64,000 nt of DNA from JABGPL01 sp964387885 (GTDB lineage: Bacteria > Electryoneota > AABM5-125-24 > Hatepunaeales > Hatepunaeaceae). The translations under genes were made by a program, and so were the position numbers. Location of the stretch: assembly GCA_964387885.1 (NCBI GenBank), contig CAYLYZ010000010.1, forward strand, positions 1 to 64,000, in the 5' to 3' direction. Positions 36,985 to 44,926 of the stretch are shown in pieces (within the stretch, counting starts at the first letter, position 1; each line of letters begins with the position of its first letter). The notes below the pieces were generated by a model. The model was not told where the DNA came from and did not search any database. It was given only the letters and a program-made list of their open reading frames with translations.

Positions 36985-37806
36985 TTAATTCCTCCGTCCT
37001 GCTTCGAGACCATCGAGATATGCCTGGTATTCCTGATCATTCCCAGGTGGTTTTCCGTGATGACCAAGTTTTCCGGCATTATTCGGATCGCCACCATAAC
37101 CCTTGACCGTATCGCAGATCATCAATGTCGGACGTTCCTTATCCTCAACAGCAAGTTTTAACGCAGAACCGAGAGCGCTAAAATCATGTCCTTTAACAAC
37201 CATGGTCTGCCAATTGTAAAGAGCAGCAACCTCTTTTACAGGACCGAGGTCAACCTCACTATCCTGGGCTAATCTATTCCTGTTGATTATCAGGATGAAG
37301 TTTCCAAGTGGTTTCAAGTTGAGGGGAACAGAAAACAAACCCTGGCTTGCAGGTTCCTGAAATTCTCCGTCACCAGCAATACAGAATACTCTGCTGGATG
37401 TCTCAAGCGCATTTCCGTATGCCTGCCAGACTCCGATGCTCAAGCTCCCGTTTGAATTCTCGTATCCATATTTCAAGTTACGGACAGAGTGCCCTTGAAA
37501 TGGTGAGAACGGTTTGCGAAAACCTTTGAATAATTCATCTTTAGGATAGTATCCTAAATCAGCATTAACCATGTATTGGACGGGGCACGCATGACCTTCC
37601 GAGAGGAAAATCCTGTCCCTGCTTTTCATCTCACCGTTTTTCACATCCAGCTCATAGAAATCGCTATAGACTATGGACAGCCATACTTCTACTAAACTTA
37701 GAGAAGTATCGAGGTGTCCGGAACCGGCTCGATAGATCAACTCAATAAGATCGCGGCGTATGTGGTAGGCCTTCTCTTTGAGTTCTTCAATTGGGATTTT
37801 AAACAT
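36985..37806 (-). CDS. Transketolase, N-terminal (TPP-binding) subunit
   Basis: The product has 273 residues. The thiamine-diphosphate motif GDGEFQEPASQG ... NRNRLAQDS (GDG-x~27-N) is intact, preceded by the substrate-loop block YRAGSGHLDTSLSLVEVW. The ATG at 37806 begins MFKIPIEELKEKAYHIRR, as in this family. Two chains, this and the gene at 36045, make the active site together. The 125-base upstream spacer contains a GACG...CGTC palindromic segment near 37880-37900. Confidence 0.92.
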   Translation of the reverse strand: MFKIPIEELKEKAYHIRRDLIELIYRAGSGHLDTSLSLVEVWLSIVYSDFYELDVKNGEMKSRDRIFLSEGHACPVQYMVNADLGYYPKDELFKGFRKPFSPFQGHSVRNLKYGYENSNGSLSIGVWQAYGNALETSSRVFCIAGDGEFQEPASQGLFSVPLNLKPLGNFILIINRNRLAQDSEVDLGPVKEVAALYNWQTMVVKGHDFSALGSALKLAVEDKERPTLMICDTVKGYGGDPNNAGKLGHHGKPPGNDQEYQAYLDGLEAGRRN

Positions 37807-37931
37807 CTTTTTTGGTTCTTCCTGTATTGTAAATGAAAACTATTTGCCCGGTTGGGAAGTTTTCTGAATTATCCCATCACGGGGAGGACGAACATTCCTG
37901 TCCGTCTCGCTCTTCCCTCACATTTGTAATA

Positions 37932-38765
37932 CTAATTCCCGAAACCGTTCAGGAAATTGTATTTTACGACAAGATATAACGCAACAGCCGGTGCGGTAAC
38001 AAGCAAACTATCAAACCGGTCTAAGATTCCACCATGTCCGGGCAGTTTTTCTCCGGCATCTTTAACGTTAGCATCTCGCTTCAACTTGGATTCAATCAGA
38101 TCTCCAATCTGACCGAAAACACCTGCAGCTATACCAACCGCGATTGCGACATCGAGACTGATCAAGTCAAAGATCCAGAAGACAGTGACAAGCAGTAGAG
38201 CACCAAGGAATCCAGATATATAGCCCTCCAGAGTCTTCTTGGGGCTGATATCAGGCGCAATCCTGCGTTTACCAAATGCTTTTCCACCTCCATATGCAGC
38301 AGAATCCGTCATCCAGATCGCACCCCAGATACAGAGTGCAACCCACTTGCCATCGACCAGATATTCAGATCCGGCAAAGTGTCCTAACCTGATGAAAAGA
38401 AATGTCCCGACCAGAAATGGTATATATGCTATACCGGCAAATGTTGCGACAATGTCTTTGTGTGATCGAACCTGGAGAGTCGTAATAATACTGGCAAAAA
38501 GAAACGCTCCCGCCATCACCCACACTACACCCCCTCCGCCCATTGCCCATGCTATTATGACGGCAAGTCCACTGCCAAAACCGGTGTATTTCAAAGGTTT
38601 CAGACCCAGACCTTCTTGAAGCTTATAGTACTCAGCCAATCCGAGCAGTGAAATTCCACCGATTAATATTTCAAATGCGATCCCACCCCTGTATGTTGCC
38701 CAGAGCAACAGAGGAATGCCCCAAAGAGCTACCAGTACCCGCTTGAAAATTGTGCTTTTTATCAA
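37932..38765 (-). CDS. cdsA: Phosphatidate cytidylyltransferase
   Basis: The product has 277 residues with about eight membrane helices. The family signature near the C-terminus is complete: DSAAYGGGKAFGKRRIAPDI ... SPKKTLEG, then SKLKRDANVKD...LPGHGGILDRFDSL (S-x3-KR-x4-KD-x5-GHGG-x3-DRxD). It makes CDP-diacylglycerol from phosphatidate and CTP in the inner membrane. The start codon is TTG at 38765. It follows pyrD in the same direction by 39 bases. Confidence 0.95.
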   Translation of the reverse strand: MIKSTIFKRVLVALWGIPLLLWATYRGGIAFEILIGGISLLGLAEYYKLQEGLGLKPLKYTGFGSGLAVIIAWAMGGGGVVWVMAGAFLFASIITTLQVRSHKDIVATFAGIAYIPFLVGTFLFIRLGHFAGSEYLVDGKWVALCIWGAIWMTDSAAYGGGKAFGKRRIAPDISPKKTLEGYISGFLGALLLVTVFWIFDLISLDVAIAVGIAAGVFGQIGDLIESKLKRDANVKDAGEKLPGHGGILDRFDSLLVTAPAVALYLVVKYNFLNGFGN

Positions 38766-38804
38766 CGCTCACTTTTTTGTTATTTCGTTGGCAGTATTTC
38801 CAGC

Positions 38805-39713
38805 CTATACCTTAAGGACACCTACCAGTTCGACGATGTTATCAATTCCGTGCCGCTCACAATATTGCCCCATTTCAGAAAGCACCCTCTGCGGCGCAAA
38901 AGGATCGGTAAAGAAAACCGATCCAAGCTGTAAACCGGAAGCACCAGCGAGGATGAATTCAATACAATCCATCCCGTTTACCATTCCACCTGACGCCCAA
39001 ATCGGGACATCTACAACCTGAGCCGCCTGCCATACTTTTGCTAAAGCAACCGGTTTGAGAGGAGGTCCGCTGTATCCACCGGTGACATTTCCGAGCAGAG
39101 GGCGTTGCTTTTCGGCGTCTATAGCCATACCAATTAGAGTATTGACCAGCGTCAAAGCATCGGCTCCAGCTTTGACAGCCGCTTCTGCCATAGGGGCAAT
39201 TGCAGTTTGATTGGGGGTCAGTTTAACGGAAATAAACCGTTTCGTAATTGCCCGAACAGCTCTAACTATGGCTGTCACAGCATCCTGGTCACCACCGAGT
39301 TCAAGTCCACCTCGCTTGACGTTTGGACAGGAAACGTTCAATTCATATCCGGAAATGTCGGGAATTGTCTCAAATTTTTCAACTACTGCTTCAAAATCCT
39401 CGACCGAATTTCCGACTACACTCAGAAAAACGCGGGTTTCATTAACCGGAAGTAGGGAAACCTTATCAGCAATAAAACTCTCCACACCTGGATTTGCAAG
39501 GCCGATGGAGTTTATTATACCACCGGAAGTTTCACAGATCCGGGGCGGTATATTTCCTGCACGGGGTTCAAATGACACTGATTTGGTGACTATTCCACCG
39601 AGTGTGCTGTAATCAACAAGGGACTTATATTCGTCTCCATATCCAAACGTGCCGGAGCCGGTAAGCAGAGGAGTGCGGAATAACATATCCCCCATTTTGA
39701 TAGACATGTTCAT
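38805..39713 (-). CDS. pyrD: Dihydroorotate dehydrogenase, catalytic subunit (class 1B)
   Basis: The product has 302 residues. FMN/substrate motifs NSIGLANPGVESF and ELNVSCPNVKRGG (catalytic Cys about 131) are present, followed by SVKLTPNQT, TLVNTLIGMAID and the C-terminal phosphate cup SGGMVNG...GASGLQLGS. It oxidises dihydroorotate to orotate and passes electrons through PyrK to NAD+. Its ATG overlaps the pyrK stop as ATGA, so the two are translated together. Confidence 0.96.
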   Translation of the reverse strand: MNMSIKMGDMLFRTPLLTGSGTFGYGDEYKSLVDYSTLGGIVTKSVSFEPRAGNIPPRICETSGGIINSIGLANPGVESFIADKVSLLPVNETRVFLSVVGNSVEDFEAVVEKFETIPDISGYELNVSCPNVKRGGLELGGDQDAVTAIVRAVRAITKRFISVKLTPNQTAIAPMAEAAVKAGADALTLVNTLIGMAIDAEKQRPLLGNVTGGYSGPPLKPVALAKVWQAAQVVDVPIWASGGMVNGMDCIEFILAGASGLQLGSVFFTDPFAPQRVLSEMGQYCERHGIDNIVELVGVLKV

Positions 39714-40504
39714 GATGATCCTCCCGGAGTCAGGTCGACCTCATTAACATCAAAAACAGGTCCATCTTTACAAACAAGAAGGTATCCATTGCCATCTACC
39801 CGCAATACCGCACAACTCTGGCATGCACCAACTCCACAGCCCATTGGCACTTCGAGTGAAACCTGAGCCGGGATTCCTCGTTTTATACAGATATCCTTAA
39901 TAGCCCTGGTCATAGGTTCCGGGCCACAGCCGTAAATACGCATGGATCTACCTGCCAGTTCATCAAGTTTACTTTCAAGGAGATGTGTAACTAATCCATT
40001 GAAACCGATTGAACCGTCATCACTGGCAATATCGATACCTCTCTGCTCTATTTCAGCTGGCAGAATCGGCAGCAAATCCATGGATCTAATTCCGAGCAAA
40101 AAGTGATTTTCCCTTTCTTTCGGTAAGTAATCGTTTAGTATCAATAAGGGGACAACTCCGATTCCCCCTCCAACGAGGATTGCAATTTCATCTTTATCAG
40201 GTAGTTGATATGGATTGCCAAGTGGTCCGACCAGATCAACTATCTCACCTGGCTGCATCTCTGCGAGTATCCGGGTTCCTACTCCTCGAACAATAAAAAT
40301 AAGACGCAATCTGTCCCCGTTGCAAGGACCGATACTCAATGGCCTGCGAAGAAAAGGATTAAATCCCGAACCTGTCCTGACGTGGACAAATTGTCCGGGT
40401 TTGCATTCCGTTGCTATTCTCTTTGCGACAACAGCCATCTCCCAGGTATCGGTTGTAATTTCCGTATTGGAAATAATCTCGCATGCCTCAGAGATTGGCT
40501 GCAT
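39710..40504 (-). CDS. pyrK: Dihydroorotate dehydrogenase electron-transfer subunit
   Basis: The predicted product has 264 residues. It has the FAD motif (PFLRRPLSIGP), a nucleotide-binding segment (DEIAILVGGGIGVVPLLIL) and the [2Fe-2S] cluster cysteines in GCGVGACQSCAVLR ... LLVCKDGP, all as in PyrK. The start at ATG 40504 leaves seven bases after the upstream gene; a TTG at 40525 would overlap it. It forms the NAD-linked heterotetramer with PyrD. Confidence 0.94.
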   Translation of the reverse strand: MQPISEACEIISNTEITTDTWEMAVVAKRIATECKPGQFVHVRTGSGFNPFLRRPLSIGPCNGDRLRLIFIVRGVGTRILAEMQPGEIVDLVGPLGNPYQLPDKDEIAILVGGGIGVVPLLILNDYLPKERENHFLLGIRSMDLLPILPAEIEQRGIDIASDDGSIGFNGLVTHLLESKLDELAGRSMRIYGCGPEPMTRAIKDICIKRGIPAQVSLEVPMGCGVGACQSCAVLRVDGNGYLLVCKDGPVFDVNEVDLTPGGSS

Positions 40505-40511
40505 CAGATCT

Positions 40512-42911
40512 TTAAAATGGTTCAAAAACTATTCTCTGTTTAATTTTAATTGCGACCTGTCGTCCACGGTACCATCCTGGATCATACTCAAGTTCCATCA
40601 ATACATCTATTGCTGCTTTCCCGAATCCCATCTCTTTTGGATTCTCCGTAACCACTTCAATATCTCTAATCTCACCATCCGTACCGACGATGAACTCGAG
40701 TTCAACCACAGAGTTGATGCTTTCGCTCATCGCTTCAAAGGGATAATTACTTCGGGTCAGGTTTCTTAAAATACTTGGTGATGTGATCAATTCAGGTAAC
40801 TCATCAACCCGATCAGCTTCAAAAACTTCTTCTTCCTCAAGAAATGGATCAACCTCAAATCGGTCATATATCCCGCTTCCCCCAATTTCATCTTCGTCAA
40901 AGAAAGGATCAAGTGGGTGAGGTTCTAATCCGTCATCAGGTCCGACTTCCGGTTCGATTGCAGGCTCTGCTCCGGATAAACCATAACGATTGTTGATGGT
41001 GCGCGCACTCCTTGCAAAATCTGTATTGGGATATTCCTCCATCACGATTTTATAAAAATCACTCGCGATGGTGTCCTCACCTATCTTAAACAAAGAGAGA
41101 TATGCCACAGCAAGCAGAGCTCGAGCTCGCACAGTGGAAGTTGAATCGGTACTGTTGGCTAAGTTTAGATAACGTTCTCGAGCTGCGACCGGGTCCTCTG
41201 TACTGAACCAGAAGTCCTCTGCTTCCCTCAGCTGAATCTCCAGGCTGTCGATGCCGGTCTCGTCTTCTATCAGACCAAGGGCTCTGTTTGCTTTTTCAAA
41301 AGAACTCCCTTCAGACAGGTTAATTATAATCAAGTTCAACAGTGAATCATAACCTGCTGTATCACCCTGAAGCTTTTCAAAATATGCAAGTGAAGTGACA
41401 GCCCCTCCCCAGACTTCATCATACGGTTCCATGTTTGATACTAACTGGAAGTATGAAATTGAGCTGTCCCTTTCTGAAGGGATGAAAAAATAGAAGTTTC
41501 CGAGTTCGGAAAGCACCTGTCGTTCCTGCAGTTTCTGGCTCAATTCAAACTCTGCAATCGCAGTAGAATCCATTGAACCAGTAGAATCTGCATCACCTGA
41601 TTCCAGCGAATCAAGCTCAGCTAATCGGGCATTCTCCTCAGCTTCTGCTTTTTTAGCTTCCTCAATCATCCGTAACATTGGATCGTCACGTGATTTGAAA
41701 TCTCTTCGTGATTTTCGCTCTTTCTTACCCTCTTTCAGCATTATTTCAATGGAATCAACATAGGTTGTATCCGTTGAAAAAATCTCTGTCAAGCCTGATT
41801 TTGCGCTATCAATTCGTGCCTGTTGAAGTCGAAAGTGCTTAAGACTCATCCAATAACGGCTAAGTGTTTCAATCCTCTTTGCCATCGAATCTGCCGGTTC
41901 AGCTTGAGGTGAAGACCGTTCGGCACTCTTTACTTCGTTAAAAGCGAGAATGGCGGATTTCAGGTCGCGCCTTTGCTGCCAATGAATCATGCCTAATTCA
42001 TACTGAGCTGCTGCTGCAACAGGACCACGAGCTTTGGCTTCAATAAGCTTATCAAATCTTTCTTGAGCATTTTCATATTCCCCGAGTTTTACTTCACAGC
42101 GTCCCATCTCAAGCTCAACTCTCGGGAATTCATCAAGGAATGCTCCTTTGCGCAACAGGCTTTTAAAGTCTTTGAAAGCTTCCTCATAACGTCCGAGATC
42201 CGCCTTCACCTTAGCAAGTTGAAAAACCGCCTTGAATCTGAAAGCACTTGATTGTCTCGTTGATAATACATTCTCATAAAGTTCGAGAGCTTCCTCCCTC
42301 AGACCAAGTTGTTTCATACAGTCCCCGACCTTTATCAAGGCCTGGCCTCGAAGCCATTCGTCATTCGTACCGGATTCGAGTACCTTTCGGTAGTCAATTA
42401 TCGCTGGTGACCATTTTTCGTTTTCGTAGTAATAGTCGGCCATTGTCATGAATGCCTGAGCCTGTATTTCAGGTGAAATGTCGGGGAGAATTAACCCGGT
42501 CAGTATCTGCCTGGCGGAGTCAGGCTGAACAACATGAAACAATGACATACCCTTCCACAACATTGCCTCATTTGTTAAAACAGTTTCAGGATACTTACCG
42601 AGCAATTCATCAACCTTGCCAATCGAGTTCCTGAATTTTCCGGTGCGGTAATAAGCTTTTGCGAGCAGGAAAAGTGCCTCTTCCTCCCATTTACTGTCCG
42701 GATAAAAATCCAACATTCTGCCGGCGGATTCAATAACGTTTTGAAATTCCTTGGGCGAATTCTTCCTTTTTCCGGATTCAGGCTCATCAATCTGTTCACG
42801 ACGCTTCTTTTCACCTTCGGCGTAAGATTTTTTTGCATTATACAAGTAGTTGTAATACGCACAACTTGTAAATGTGAATATCAGGATGATTGAAATTAAC
42901 ATCCATTTCAC
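40512..42911 (-). CDS. TPR-repeat lipoprotein with C-terminal TonB domain
   Basis: The product has 799 residues from GTG 42911, chosen for CGGAGG six bases upstream and for a clean lipoprotein signal (MLISIILIFTFTSC); an ATG at 42902 and one at 42971 are other options. Residues 50-400 are helical TPR-like repeats (ALFLLAKAYYRTGKFRNSI, ALIKVGDCMKQLGLREEALE, FQLAKVKADLGRYEEAFKD). Acidic low-complexity and coiled-coil segments follow (KKAEAEENARLAELDSLESG). The last ~85 residues are a TonB_C-like domain (VVELEFIVGTDGEIRDIEVV...AIDVLMELEYDPGWYRG). This is an unusual fusion. It is probably an envelope scaffold of a TonB/Tol-like or gliding/secretion system. It stands at the head of the pyrK-pyrD-cdsA run. 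Confidence 0.82.
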   Translation of the reverse strand: MKWMLISIILIFTFTSCAYYNYLYNAKKSYAEGEKKRREQIDEPESGKRKNSPKEFQNVIESAGRMLDFYPDSKWEEEALFLLAKAYYRTGKFRNSIGKVDELLGKYPETVLTNEAMLWKGMSLFHVVQPDSARQILTGLILPDISPEIQAQAFMTMADYYYENEKWSPAIIDYRKVLESGTNDEWLRGQALIKVGDCMKQLGLREEALELYENVLSTRQSSAFRFKAVFQLAKVKADLGRYEEAFKDFKSLLRKGAFLDEFPRVELEMGRCEVKLGEYENAQERFDKLIEAKARGPVAAAAQYELGMIHWQQRRDLKSAILAFNEVKSAERSSPQAEPADSMAKRIETLSRYWMSLKHFRLQQARIDSAKSGLTEIFSTDTTYVDSIEIMLKEGKKERKSRRDFKSRDDPMLRMIEEAKKAEAEENARLAELDSLESGDADSTGSMDSTAIAEFELSQKLQERQVLSELGNFYFFIPSERDSSISYFQLVSNMEPYDEVWGGAVTSLAYFEKLQGDTAGYDSLLNLIIINLSEGSSFEKANRALGLIEDETGIDSLEIQLREAEDFWFSTEDPVAARERYLNLANSTDSTSTVRARALLAVAYLSLFKIGEDTIASDFYKIVMEEYPNTDFARSARTINNRYGLSGAEPAIEPEVGPDDGLEPHPLDPFFDEDEIGGSGIYDRFEVDPFLEEEEVFEADRVDELPELITSPSILRNLTRSNYPFEAMSESINSVVELEFIVGTDGEIRDIEVVTENPKEMGFGKAAIDVLMELEYDPGWYRGRQVAIKIKQRIVFEPF

Positions 42912-43149
42912 ACCAAGCCTCCGCAGATAATGCTTATAATCGTATGTCTGGTTTAAGGAAATTAAAAACACCTCTTGACTTAATGAAAATAAAAGGATAA
43001 ATTAAAAAGCTCAGGTAAAAGTCATTATTCCGGCGTACCGTTTTCCCGAAGTTCTTATGTATCAATCTACAGATACTAATGTGACAATGCACGGGATCGC
43101 ACAACCGGTTAATGAGCATTAAGTTTGAAAACAAGTAAAGGCAATATCA

Positions 43150-43407
43150 ATGGCACATCATAAGTCAGCGCTAAAGCGAATCAGGACAAGTAGAAAAGCT
43201 AACGAACGAAACCGTAAATTTCGCACCAAGATGCGCAATTCAATGCGAAAAGTGCGAGAATCAGAAACCACCGAATCACGTCAGGAAAACCTGAAAAATG
43301 CATGCGCAATTCTGGACAGGCTTGTCAGCAAAGGTGTTGTACATCGTAAAACAGCCGCGCGTCGCAAATCCCGTCTTTCAAAATTTGTCAGCAAACAGGT
43401 GAGTTAA
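43150..43407 (+). CDS. rpsT: 30S ribosomal protein S20
   Basis: The product has 85 residues, highly basic, with the family N-terminus MAHHKSALKRIRTSRKANER and C-terminal KGVVHRKTAARRKSRLSKFV. It binds 16S rRNA in the small subunit. It is the only plus-strand housekeeping gene in this part, facing guaB with 19 bases between the stops. The leader upstream (42912-43149) has no obvious RNA structure that I can name. Confidence 0.97.
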   Translation: MAHHKSALKRIRTSRKANERNRKFRTKMRNSMRKVRESETTESRQENLKNACAILDRLVSKGVVHRKTAARRKSRLSKFVSKQVS

Positions 43408-43426
43408 CGATTTCTGCCTGAGGCAG

Positions 43427-44914
43427 TTATAACTTTACCTGATAGTTAGGAGCTTCACGATTTATCACAACGTCATGCGGATGGCTCTCGCGAATACCTG
43501 CGGGAGTTATTCGTATGAAGCGAGTTTTAGTCTTGAAGTTCTCAATATCGGGACACCCACAATATCCCATAGCCGAGCGAAGACCACCGGTCAACTGGTG
43601 AATCGTATCGGCTAATTTGCCTTTAAAAGGTACTCTCCCTTCAATTCCCTCGGGGACAAGTTTATCCGGTTCAGCTCCTTCCTGGAAATACCTGTCAGCA
43701 GAACCTTTCTTCATTGCAGCAAGGGAACCCATCCCATAAAAGACCTTATAGGTTCTACCTTCCCACAATTCCGTCTCACCGGGCGCTTCCTCAACACCCG
43801 CAAATAAAGAACCAAGCATTACCGAACTTGCGCCCGCAGCTATTGCTTTTGCAATATCACCCGAGTAACGTGTCCCACCGTCTGCAACTATCGGAATACC
43901 AGTTCCTGCAAGTGCATCTGCACACTCCATCACAGCAGATATCTGAGGCACTCCAATTCCGGCGATCACCCGGGTCGTACATATCGCCCCGGCACCGATT
44001 CCGACCTTTACGCCATCAACTCCGGCCTCGACCAGATCTTTTGCTCCATCACCCGTTGCAACATTCCCGGCTAATATCTGGACATCAGGGAAGTTCTTTC
44101 TGATCTCACGAACAGTTCGCAAAACACCCTCGGAATGTCCATGAGCTGTATCAACTGTTATTAGATCGGCTTCTGCTCTAACAAGTGCTTCAACACGAGC
44201 CATTGTCTCGGCAGAAACTCCGACAGCAGCTCCGACACATAACCTGCCCTTATCATCCATGCAGGCGTTTGGGAACTGTCTCTTCTTTTGTATATCTTTT
44301 GCGGTGATCAAACCAACCAGACGATTATCCTTGTCAACGACGGGTAATTTTTCAATTCGTTTATCGTGGAAAATCTCCCATGCCTGCTCAACAGTTGTTC
44401 CTATAGGCGCTGTTACAAGCGGTTGTTTGGTCATATACTCTGAAACCGGTCTGGAGACATCTTCAGCAAACCTGATATCACGATGTGTAATCATACCAAC
44501 CAATTCATTGCCATCGACCACCGGTATACCAGAAATGTTGTGTTTGTGCATTATTCCATGCACATGTGATAGTGGTAAAGTAGAAGGCAAGGTTATCGGA
44601 TTTGTAATCGTGAAACTCTCTGATCGTTTAACCTTGGCAACCTGAGCTGCCTGATCTTCGATTGAGAGCATTTTGTGGATCACACCAAGTCCACCCTCCC
44701 TGGCAATGGAAATTGCCAAAGCCCATTCCGTGACAGTATCCATAGCTGCGCTAACGAACGGTATATTTATTTTCAAACCTCGCGTCACATACGAAACCAG
44801 CTCAACCTCACGTGGGAGAACGGCTGATCGTGCCGGAAGAATTAATACATCATCAAAAGTCAATGCTGTCGAAACTATCCTGTCTGCACCTGAGTTAAGT
44901 TGTGATGATTTCAT
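43427..44914 (-). CDS. guaB: Inosine-5'-monophosphate dehydrogenase
   Basis: The product has 495 residues. The substrate loop GIGAGAICTTRVIAGIGVPQ carries the catalytic Cys312. Residues about 95-210 are the usual tandem CBS pair. The N-terminal TFDDVLILPARS and C-terminal EGIEGRVPFKGKLADTIHQL are also conserved. It converts IMP to XMP, the first step to GMP, and works upstream of guanylate kinase (57033 here). It is 12 bases after the GH2-like membrane protein's stop on the same strand. Confidence 0.97.
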   Translation of the reverse strand: MKSSQLNSGADRIVSTALTFDDVLILPARSAVLPREVELVSYVTRGLKINIPFVSAAMDTVTEWALAISIAREGGLGVIHKMLSIEDQAAQVAKVKRSESFTITNPITLPSTLPLSHVHGIMHKHNISGIPVVDGNELVGMITHRDIRFAEDVSRPVSEYMTKQPLVTAPIGTTVEQAWEIFHDKRIEKLPVVDKDNRLVGLITAKDIQKKRQFPNACMDDKGRLCVGAAVGVSAETMARVEALVRAEADLITVDTAHGHSEGVLRTVREIRKNFPDVQILAGNVATGDGAKDLVEAGVDGVKVGIGAGAICTTRVIAGIGVPQISAVMECADALAGTGIPIVADGGTRYSGDIAKAIAAGASSVMLGSLFAGVEEAPGETELWEGRTYKVFYGMGSLAAMKKGSADRYFQEGAEPDKLVPEGIEGRVPFKGKLADTIHQLTGGLRSAMGYCGCPDIENFKTKTRFIRITPAGIRESHPHDVVINREAPNYQVKL

Positions 44915-44926
44915 TTATCTACCCTC

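Noticed and set aside
36984..37097. N-terminal extension of the transketolase C-terminal subunit
   Set aside because: It overlaps the other subunit's gene and the ATG at 36983 has a consensus ribosome site.
42975..43003. TTGACT-17-TAAATT as the rpsT promoter
   Set aside because: About 147 bases from the start codon and with a poor -10; common by chance in AT-rich DNA.
43408..43426. CTGCCTGAGGCAG hairpin as a shared terminator between rpsT and guaB
   Set aside because: The stem is five base pairs with a three-base loop and no U-run; too weak to call.
43714..44645. Plus-strand frames of about 128 codons opposite guaB
   Set aside because: Antisense to guaB, which is certain from its active-site loop.
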